A DNA stretch of 7,312 nucleotides from Cyanobacteria bacterium HKST-UBA02. GTDB taxonomy: Bacteria; Cyanobacteriota; Vampirovibrionia; Obscuribacterales; Obscuribacteraceae. Position numbers and translations under genes: made by a program. The DNA lies in assembly GCA_020431945.1 (NCBI GenBank), contig JAGQHH010000371.1, positions 1 through 7,312 of the forward strand. The letters run 5' to 3'. The notes under the pieces were generated by a model that ran no database searches, was not told where the DNA came from, and saw only the letters and a list, made by a program, of their open reading frames with translations. Shown in pieces: positions 1 through 6,572 of this stretch. Every line of letters begins with the position of its first letter. Within the stretch, counting starts at the first letter, position 1.

Positions 1-4
1 GGGC

Positions 5-3000
5 GTGATCATTCACGACCCTGAGTTTTTCGAGGTCCTTGCCACGCTCAGACCCGGCGAGTCCCGCTTCGTTACTCATCAAAGCCGGCTTGGCCGCTCC
101 GAGATCGGCTTTCGCAGTCTCGTCCAGGGGGTGGCCAGCCCCGGGGGCGGCTCTCTCATTCAGTGCGTCTCGGTTCCGGACCAGGGTACCGGAGGCAGAC
201 GCTTCCAGGTCATGCGCGAACTTTTCGATTCTCTCTTTCTACTGAGTCTCAATCGAAGCGACTTTCTCGGCCATGTCCTGGATGTTTTCTGCCGGCATTT
301 CGGCTGGGATCTGGGTCAGGCCTGGCTTGTCGATCCCCGGGACGGACTGATCAAGCTCGAGACCAGCGTCAATTTCGGTGCCGAGAAATTTCGGGTGTTC
401 AGGCGGGAATATGCCGGTGCATCAGCCGGGGAGGTCTCCCCCGCCGAGCGAGCCTGGAAAAAAGCAATCACCATTCTCAAGACTATTAAGAACGGCAAGA
501 AAGACTCCCCTATGACCGCAGCAGCCAGGGAAGCCGGTTTGAGCCGTCTGCTTTGCGTGCCCATAGAGGCAGGTCCGGGAATAGATTATGTCCTGGAATT
601 TCTCGGATCAGAAAACGTGCCCTGCCAGTATCTCCCGGAGTCGGACTGGCAGGCGGTGAGCGACTTCCTGTCGGCTTTCTGTCGGGTGATGCCGGCTGCT
701 ACCGTGCCTCATGGCGACGGCGGCTATCTGCAACGGGTCATCGATGCCGTCCCGTCGATGATCTGGTGCAAGGCCCTGGACGGCAAGATCGTCCTGGTCA
801 ACCAGAGCGCCATGGATCGCATGGGTCTTCCCCGGGAGCTGATTCTCGGTCGGACCACCTCCGACCTGCATCCTGATGAAGCCGATGCCTATGTCAAAGA
901 CGACCTGAAAGTAATCGAATCAGGTAGAGCCAAGCACGGAATTCTGGAGATTCTCGATACTTATGACCGGGGCAAGCTCTGGGTGACCACCGACAAGATT
1001 CCGCATTACAGCCCGGATGGCGTTGTCGACGGTCTGATTGTTTTCTGCACCGATATAAGCGATCTGAAAAGAACCGAGCAGGATCTGAAAAAGGTCCAGT
1101 CGGATCTGGAGCTCGAGATGGAAGAGCGGACCCGGGAGCTCTCGGACGCCAGTGTCTTTTTCACCCTTTCTCAAGAGCTTCTCTGTATCGCCGACAAGGA
1201 CGGCTATTTCACCAGGCTCAATCCGGCCTGGTGCGACAAGCTCGGCTATACCATGGAAGAGCTCCTGGGCACGCCCTATATCGATTTCGTGCATCCTGAT
1301 GATCGTGACAAGACGATTTTAGAAGCGGAGAAGATAATCAAAGCCGGCAGGACTGTGGACTTTTTCAATCGTTATCGTTGTGCCGATGGAAAGTACAAAT
1401 TCCTGCGCTGGAGCGCTACATCACTGGGCGAGATGATCTATGCCGTGGCTTACGATATCACTGACAAGATCTCTGCCGAGCTCGATCTTCTCGACGTCAA
1501 TACTCGTTTCACCCAGCTCGCCAGGCATATTCCGGGGCTTATCTATCAATTCCTCTACAGCCAGGACGGGACCATGTCCTTCCCTTATATAAGTGACGGC
1601 TGCAGACAGATCTTCGGGTCGAGCCCCCGGGAGATCGAGACCAACGCCGACCTGGTCTTCGACCGCGTCCACCCGGATGATCGAGAGAGGCTCTATGCTT
1701 CTATCGATCACAGTGTGCGAAACGAAAGCGTTTTCCATTTCGAAGGGCGGATCATGGGACCATCCGGTCGTCTGATTCATCTGCGGGCCTCGTCCTCGCC
1801 GGAGCGCCTGGAAAACGGCGACCTCCGGTTCGACGGTCTGATGATGGATATCTCGGACGTCAAAGAGGCTCAGCTCGAGATCGAGAAGCTCAATGCCGAT
1901 CTCGAGAAGCAGATCAACAGCCTGCGAGTGGTCAATGAAGAGCTGGAGACTCTCACCGCCAAGCTCGAGATGGCTTACGAGCAAGCCATGGAGGCCTCCA
2001 AGCTCAAGTCCGAGTTCGTAGCCAATATCTCCCACGAGGTCCGTACCCCTATAAGTGCCGTCATCGGTATGTCCGAGCTCCTCCTCGATACGGATCTCAG
2101 CCAGACCCAGAAAGAGTATGCCGGAGGCGTGCTGGAGTCGGCCACTTCGCTTCTATCGATCATCAACGATATTCTGGATTTCTCCAAGATCGAGGCAGGC
2201 GCCCTGAATCTCGAAAGTATCGAGTTCGATATGCTTCAACTGGTGGAAGGCTCCGTCGAGCTTTTCGCTCATGATGCTTTCGCCAAGGGCATAACCCTGA
2301 GCACTTTCGTCGATCCGTCGCTTCCCGAGACTATGACCGGAGATCCGGTGAGGGTGCGGCAGATCCTCCTGAATCTGGTGAGCAATGCGGTGAAATTCAC
2401 AGTTTCGGGAAATGTCACAGTGAGGGTGACGCCGAGCCGGAACGGCAATACCTCTATCCGTTTCGAAATCGAGGACACCGGTATCGGTATTCCTGCTCAA
2501 GCCACCGGCAGGCTCTTCAGCCCCTTCGTCCAGGCGGACGGCTCCACCACTCGCAAATTCGGCGGAACCGGTCTCGGTCTCTCTATTTGCAAACGCCTGG
2601 TGGAGTTGATGAAAGGCAATATCGGGGTGAAGACCGAAGAAGGAAAGGGGTCCACTTTCTGGTTCTCTCTGCCCCAGGTCTATAAGATTTCGCTGCCCGA
2701 GGACGAAAGGGACGGCAGTCCTCCTGCGGTTCTCCTGGTCGGCCTCGATCCGGCCCGCCGGGAAGTAGTCCGGACTTATGCCGAATGGTTCGATTACGAT
2801 GTCATCTCTGCCACCACTGTCGGTGAGCTTATTTATGTTCTAGACGATCTGAAATCCCGGGGTTCGACAGTTCGTTGCGTTCTCGTCGAAATGTACCCGG
2901 ATGTGGTAAGCCGCCTGGAGCTGGTGGCGGCCCTGAGGCGCGATCGTGTCCACAAAGAGACCAATGTCGTCTGTATATACAGACCCGGTCATCGCGCCGT

Positions 3001-3994
3001 GGCGCGCCGCTGTCTCAATGTCGGGGCGGATTCTTATCTCTTCTCGCCGATCAAGCGCCGGGAGCTGCTCATGGCGATACGGCAGGACCCGATGCAGAGC
3101 GCCGATAAGGAAGATATGTCCGATTCGGTGCAGAAGGACAAGAGTCCCCGCTCTTACGTATCGAAAGGCGATCAGCGACCGGCCAGGGTGCTGGTGGCGG
3201 AGGACAATCGTCTCATGCAGAAGCTCGCTATCAATCAGCTCGAGCACTTCGGAATCCGGGTGGACCTCGTGGGTAACGGCAGGGAAGCGGTGGAGGCGGC
3301 TGCCTCCGGGGAGTACGATCTCGTTCTCATGGATTGTCAGATGCCCGAGATGGATGGTTTCGAGGCCACTCTCAAGATAAGAAAACTTGAAAGCATGAAA
3401 GATATCCATGTCCCCATCGTCGCCATGACTGCTTTTGCCATGGCCGGCGATCGCGAGCACTGTATCGCTTCAGGGATGGACGATTATCTGAAGAAGCCGG
3501 TCTCTCTCTCGGATCTCGAGAAAGTCATCGATCGCTGGCTACCTGAGTTCACCAAGCGGCGGGTCGGTCACGGGGACCGGGATACTCAATTTGTCGGGCG
3601 CAGCCTCTCACCGGGCTTGCTTACCCCGGGCTTGCTTACTGCGGATGCCGAAAGGCAGGTGGAAACCGACGTCGATCTGGCTCTCATGAAAGAGCATTAC
3701 GGCGAGGATATCGAAGATATATTGATCAGCCTCAAAGACGAGATCGAGGCGCTCATGCCGCTTCTGGAGGGTCATGTGGCATCCGGGGCTCTTGAAATGG
3801 CCGGGTCCGTCGCCCACCAGCTCAAGGGTCTGGTCTCGGTGCTCTGTTTGAGCGACCTCGAGGAGCTGGTCAATAACATCCACCAGGAAGCCCGGTCCGG
3901 CAATATCAAGCGTACCGCCATTCTGGTCCAGGAGCTCAATGTCAAGAGTGATTCTGTAATCAAGTACATAAACAAGCTTCTCTCCAAAGACTAG
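5..3994 (+). CDS. Hybrid sensor histidine kinase (GAF-PAS3-HisKA-HATPase-REC-REC-HPt), 5' end uncertain
   Basis: A multi-step phosphorelay kinase of 1329 residues when read from the GTG at 5. Only four bases precede it and the frame is open to the window edge, so the true start may lie upstream. Domains in order: GAF-like (about 88-229); PAS1 (242-352); short coiled coil; PAS2 (384-486, with FVHPDDR); PAS3 (502-617, with RVHPDDRE); coiled coil (618-668); HisKA with H-box ISHEVRTP, phospho-acceptor His677; HATPase_c with N-box Asn794, DTGIGIP from Asp824 and GGTGLGLS from Gly853; a degenerate receiver (about 909-1028) with Glu962 at the phospho-acceptor position; an intact receiver (about 1061-1178) with Glu1066/Asp1067, Asp1110, Thr1142 and Lys1164; and an HPt domain with AHQLKG, His1271. 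Family knowledge predicts phosphate flow His677 to Asp1110 to His1271 and then to a separate response regulator, none of which is encoded here. No membrane segment is visible, so cytoplasmic sensing is inferred; the ligand is unknown. Antisense reading frames here are mirror artefacts. Confidence 0.95.
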   Translation: MIIHDPEFFEVLATLRPGESRFVTHQSRLGRSEIGFRSLVQGVASPGGGSLIQCVSVPDQGTGGRRFQVMRELFDSLFLLSLNRSDFLGHVLDVFCRHFGWDLGQAWLVDPRDGLIKLETSVNFGAEKFRVFRREYAGASAGEVSPAERAWKKAITILKTIKNGKKDSPMTAAAREAGLSRLLCVPIEAGPGIDYVLEFLGSENVPCQYLPESDWQAVSDFLSAFCRVMPAATVPHGDGGYLQRVIDAVPSMIWCKALDGKIVLVNQSAMDRMGLPRELILGRTTSDLHPDEADAYVKDDLKVIESGRAKHGILEILDTYDRGKLWVTTDKIPHYSPDGVVDGLIVFCTDISDLKRTEQDLKKVQSDLELEMEERTRELSDASVFFTLSQELLCIADKDGYFTRLNPAWCDKLGYTMEELLGTPYIDFVHPDDRDKTILEAEKIIKAGRTVDFFNRYRCADGKYKFLRWSATSLGEMIYAVAYDITDKISAELDLLDVNTRFTQLARHIPGLIYQFLYSQDGTMSFPYISDGCRQIFGSSPREIETNADLVFDRVHPDDRERLYASIDHSVRNESVFHFEGRIMGPSGRLIHLRASSSPERLENGDLRFDGLMMDISDVKEAQLEIEKLNADLEKQINSLRVVNEELETLTAKLEMAYEQAMEASKLKSEFVANISHEVRTPISAVIGMSELLLDTDLSQTQKEYAGGVLESATSLLSIINDILDFSKIEAGALNLESIEFDMLQLVEGSVELFAHDAFAKGITLSTFVDPSLPETMTGDPVRVRQILLNLVSNAVKFTVSGNVTVRVTPSRNGNTSIRFEIEDTGIGIPAQATGRLFSPFVQADGSTTRKFGGTGLGLSICKRLVELMKGNIGVKTEEGKGSTFWFSLPQVYKISLPEDERDGSPPAVLLVGLDPARREVVRTYAEWFDYDVISATTVGELIYVLDDLKSRGSTVRCVLVEMYPDVVSRLELVAALRRDRVHKETNVVCIYRPGHRAVARRCLNVGADSYLFSPIKRRELLMAIRQDPMQSADKEDMSDSVQKDKSPRSYVSKGDQRPARVLVAEDNRLMQKLAINQLEHFGIRVDLVGNGREAVEAAASGEYDLVLMDCQMPEMDGFEATLKIRKLESMKDIHVPIVAMTAFAMAGDREHCIASGMDDYLKKPVSLSDLEKVIDRWLPEFTKRRVGHGDRDTQFVGRSLSPGLLTPGLLTADAERQVETDVDLALMKEHYGEDIEDILISLKDEIEALMPLLEGHVASGALEMAGSVAHQLKGLVSVLCLSDLEELVNNIHQEARSGNIKRTAILVQELNVKSDSVIKYINKLLSKD
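3611..3640 (+). repeat. 15-bp in-frame tandem duplication in the REC2-HPt linker
   Basis: Two adjacent 15-base units, 3611-3625 and 3626-3640, differ only in their last base (C versus T). They encode the pentapeptide PGLLT twice (residues 1203-1212), in the linker between the second receiver and the HPt domain. The length is a multiple of three, so the kinase frame is kept. It looks like a slippage duplication in a tolerant linker. Confidence 0.85.
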
Positions 3995-4015
3995 AAGAGA
4001 GACAATGACTATAAT
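3987..4015 (+). promoter_or_regulatory. Possible sigma-70-type promoter before the acylase gene
   Basis: The 52-nt gap between the kinase stop and the acylase start contains a perfect TATAAT at 4010-4015. At 17-nt spacing the upstream hexamer, AAGACT (3987-3992, overlapping the end of the kinase gene), matches TTGACA at only three positions (the GAC core). A TG lies two bases upstream of the -10 box, one base off an extended -10. Transcription would start near 4022, leaving a leader of about 25 nt. The rest of the gap shows no hairpin followed by a T-run, so there is no terminator for the kinase transcript. The call rests mainly on the -10 match. Confidence 0.35.
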
Positions 4016-4046
4016 CTAGGGGTTCTTTCCGACTCTGGCTGAACTC

Positions 4047-6548
4047 GTGTTTCGAATCATCCTCTTGATTCTGGTGCTCCTCTCGATGACCGTCGGGCTG
4101 TCCCTCTGGTGGTTCGCCCAGGACAGCCTCCCGGCAGAAGACGGGATTGTGAGCGTGCCCTCGCTTCTCTCCGAGGTCGAGGTGATCAAGGACGATCGCG
4201 GAGTTCCTTTCATCAAAGCAGGCTCGGAAGCCGACCTCTATCGGGCCCAGGGCTACTGGACAGCCTCCGGCAGACTCTTCCAGATGGATATGCTTAGAAG
4301 GATCGCCCGGGGCGAGCTTTCGGAAGTCTTCGGCTCTCCCTGTCTTCCGCAAGACAAACTGATGAGACAGATAGGCTTCGCCCGGGTGGCGGACGAGGAA
4401 TACAAGCTCCTCAGCCCGGAAGTGAAGAAGTCTCTGGAGGCTTATTGCGCCGGAGTCAATGACTTCATCGACGGCAAGGACGCCAAGAAGCCCCTGGAGT
4501 GCTGGTTCTTTTTCTACACTCCGTCTAAATGGCGCCCCCAGGATACCCTGGCGGTGATGAAATATATCCAGTATCTCGCCCACGAGTCCTGGAGCCTGGA
4601 CGATCTGCGCCAGAGGGTGATCGACAAGACTTCGACCGAGATAGCCTCCCAGCTTTTCGAGCAGCCCCTCTATAAAGAAGGCGGAACCACCGGTGGTGTC
4701 AGTAAGCCCCCGGCTGAGCCCCCGCCTCAGAATGACGAGAATGAAAGCAAGAAAGCGATCCCGTCACCGTCGGCGGTTCTTCCCGGTTTCGGCTCCGGTG
4801 CTATATCAGGATTCCCGCCCCTTTTGAAAGTGCTGGGCCGGTCTCTTGTTTCGCATCCCGGCTTCGGAAGCAATGGCTGGGCCCTTTCGGGCGGCCTCAC
4901 CGATTCGGGTGGGAGCATCCTGGCTCTCGATCGGCACAGCCAGTTCGGCGAGCCCAATCTCTTCCAGGCGCTCTCCCTTTCCTGCCCTCAGCTCAATGTC
5001 GCCGGGGTGACGGTGCCCGGGGTGCCCGGTATCATGTTCGGTCGCAACCAGTCCATAGCCTGGGGGGGCGTGGAGCTTAAAATAGATTCGCAGGATCTTT
5101 TCGTCGAGCAGTTCTCGCCACAGTTTCACAGCAAGTACAAGACCCCGGACGGCTGGGCGGTGGCTACCGAGATCTTCGAGGATATCGTCTGCCGCGGCTG
5201 GTTCGGCAATGAGATCCCCCGGCACAAAGTGGTGGTCACCAGACATGGCCCGGTGCTCTTGCAGAGCGGCGACAATGCCGTGGTGCTCGCCTGGTCCGGA
5301 CTCGATATCAGCAAGCCCCAGCTCGAGACTTATTTCAAGCTCAACCGGGCCGGCAACTGGCAGGAATTCCGGGACGCCCTGGAAGACTATAAAGGCGGCG
5401 CCCAGGTCTTTTTCTTTGCCGACAAGGACGGCAAGGTAGGCAGCCAGGTGGCAGGCAATATCCCGGTACGCAAGATCTCATCGCTCACCGGGAAGTTCTC
5501 CGGAAGCCAGCTTCTGCCCGGCTTCACCGGCGAGTGCGACTGGCTCGACCGGCTGCCTTTCGCCGAGATGCCGGTGAGCTACGGGGACCAGGTGGCTTCC
5601 GGTTATCTGGTGGCAAACTCGATCAGCCTGCCGTCGGTGCGTCAGAATTCCAGTCCTTATGCCGCCCGGCGTATAGACGATTTCCTGCGCTCCGCCACAG
5701 CCAGCAGCCGCCGCCCGGGACTGCCCGACATGGCGAATCTCCAGGGCGACGAGTATGCGCCTCTCTACCGCCTGGTGAAAGAGACCCTTCGAGCCAATGT
5801 GGACAAGCAGGAAGTGGTGGACAAATTCCAGCTCTCCACTCTGAAATTGTTCGAGCAATGGGACGGCTATCTGCGCCGGCGCAGCGCCTCCGCTCTCATC
5901 TACGAGGCATTCTTGCGGACCGTGGCCCGTCGGGCTCTCGTGCCGCGTATCGGGGACGAGCTCACCAGGGAGTATATGACCCGCTGGCCGCGCTGGTCGG
6001 TGCTGGTGGAGAAGATCCTCACCGACAAGTCCACCGACTGGTTGCCCCCGGAAGAGCGAACTTTCGAGACTTTTGTAGTGACCTCGCTTTCCCAGGCTCT
6101 GGCGGATGTTCGCCTCGCTCTCAATGCGGACGAGCCGTCCGCCTGGGAATGGCAGAAGGCGCACCAGGCCAGGTTCGAGCATATAATGTTCTCCGGAATT
6201 CTGGAGCTCAAGAAGCCGCTTGCCGGGCTCGTGGATCTGAAGCCGGTGGGCGTGGGCGGCGATGGTGATACCGTCAATGCCACCAGTATCGCGCGCTATA
6301 CGAGACCCGGATACTTCGATTCGGATCTCGGTCCCACGGCTCGCCTGCTCATCGATATGTCCGATCAGGACAAGTTTTACGAGACCCAGCCGCTCGGCCA
6401 GTCCGGGCACCTGCTCTCCACCAACCGTGGCGATCAGATGAAAGCCTGGCGCGACCAGCAACCACTTCCGGTGGCACTGTCCCTGGGGCAGGCGGAGCGG
6501 CAGCAGCGGCACAAACTGAGATACAGTCCGGCAGAAACCCAGGAGTAA
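4047..6548 (+). CDS. Penicillin acylase family (peptidase S45) N-terminal-nucleophile hydrolase
   Basis: An 833-residue amidohydrolase precursor, a usual length for the family, which cleaves amide bonds to acyl groups after self-processing into alpha and beta chains. Residues 2-23 form a hydrophobic segment (FRIILLILVLLSMTVGLSLWW), pointing to export or membrane anchoring. The alpha region carries the family pattern DDRGVPFIKAGSEADLYRAQG and then FQMDMLRRIARGELSEVFG. After a Pro-rich charged spacer (about 210-255) comes GSNGWALSGG; cleavage between Gly274 and Ser275 would free the catalytic Ser and give a beta chain of 559 residues. His297 in LALDRHSQF is beta position 23. Further family blocks are PGVPGIMFGRNQSIAWGG, a likely oxyanion Asn524 in SGYLVANS, and C-terminal GQSGHLLSTNRGDQ. 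The GTG start was chosen because it keeps the whole hydrophobic segment; an in-frame stop lies at 4017. No good Shine-Dalgarno site is visible, and ATG 4086 would cut the segment. The substrate cannot be read from sequence; acyl-homoserine-lactone or other acyl amides are possible. Confidence 0.93.
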   Translation: MFRIILLILVLLSMTVGLSLWWFAQDSLPAEDGIVSVPSLLSEVEVIKDDRGVPFIKAGSEADLYRAQGYWTASGRLFQMDMLRRIARGELSEVFGSPCLPQDKLMRQIGFARVADEEYKLLSPEVKKSLEAYCAGVNDFIDGKDAKKPLECWFFFYTPSKWRPQDTLAVMKYIQYLAHESWSLDDLRQRVIDKTSTEIASQLFEQPLYKEGGTTGGVSKPPAEPPPQNDENESKKAIPSPSAVLPGFGSGAISGFPPLLKVLGRSLVSHPGFGSNGWALSGGLTDSGGSILALDRHSQFGEPNLFQALSLSCPQLNVAGVTVPGVPGIMFGRNQSIAWGGVELKIDSQDLFVEQFSPQFHSKYKTPDGWAVATEIFEDIVCRGWFGNEIPRHKVVVTRHGPVLLQSGDNAVVLAWSGLDISKPQLETYFKLNRAGNWQEFRDALEDYKGGAQVFFFADKDGKVGSQVAGNIPVRKISSLTGKFSGSQLLPGFTGECDWLDRLPFAEMPVSYGDQVASGYLVANSISLPSVRQNSSPYAARRIDDFLRSATASSRRPGLPDMANLQGDEYAPLYRLVKETLRANVDKQEVVDKFQLSTLKLFEQWDGYLRRRSASALIYEAFLRTVARRALVPRIGDELTREYMTRWPRWSVLVEKILTDKSTDWLPPEERTFETFVVTSLSQALADVRLALNADEPSAWEWQKAHQARFEHIMFSGILELKKPLAGLVDLKPVGVGGDGDTVNATSIARYTRPGYFDSDLGPTARLLIDMSDQDKFYETQPLGQSGHLLSTNRGDQMKAWRDQQPLPVALSLGQAERQQRHKLRYSPAETQE
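4866..4874 (+). other. Predicted autoproteolytic site and catalytic Ser of the acylase
   Basis: These bases encode Gly274-Ser275-Asn276. In penicillin-acylase-family enzymes a Gly-Ser bond at this motif is cleaved autocatalytically and the freed Ser amine/hydroxyl is the nucleophile. The following residues (GWALSGG) match the start of the family's beta chain. The exact alpha-chain C-terminus cannot be predicted, because further spacer trimming is common. Confidence 0.85.
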
Positions 6549-6560
6549 CTGCGGGAGAAG

Positions 6561-6564
6561 GGAG
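6561..6564 (+). promoter_or_regulatory. Ribosome binding site for the upstream serA start (ATG 6573)
   Basis: GGAG lies within a purine-rich run (6553-6564), eight bases before ATG 6573 and shortly after the acylase stop codon. It is a reasonable but not perfect Shine-Dalgarno site, and it competes with the stronger site at 6612-6618. Confidence 0.5.
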
Positions 6565-6572
6565 TTCGCCAG

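Noticed and set aside
1421..2035. Long - strand open frame inside the kinase gene (others at 920-1294 and 2840-3460)
   Set aside because: These have the same codon-mirror arrangement. For example, the 2840 boundary is a sense CTA Leu codon. They are products of codon bias, not genes.
2946..3380. + strand alternative-frame open reading frame of 144 codons inside the kinase gene
   Set aside because: It is Arg/Ser-rich out-of-frame translation over the two receiver domains, with no family resemblance and no supporting ribosome site.
3447..3454. GCGATCGC octamer, identical to the cyanobacterial HIP1 repeat
   Set aside because: I noticed only one copy, inside the second receiver. A single octamer in GC-biased coding DNA is expected by chance and does not show HIP1 enrichment or a cyanobacterial origin.
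3995..4046. Search for a transcription terminator after the kinase gene
   Set aside because: No GC-rich stem followed by a T-run is visible in this gap; the only T-rich stretch has no stem before it.
3960..4583. - strand open frame of 207 codons crossing the kinase-acylase junction
   Set aside because: It mirrors the acylase codons, covers the conserved N-terminal blocks of a clear protein family, and has no recognisable product of its own.
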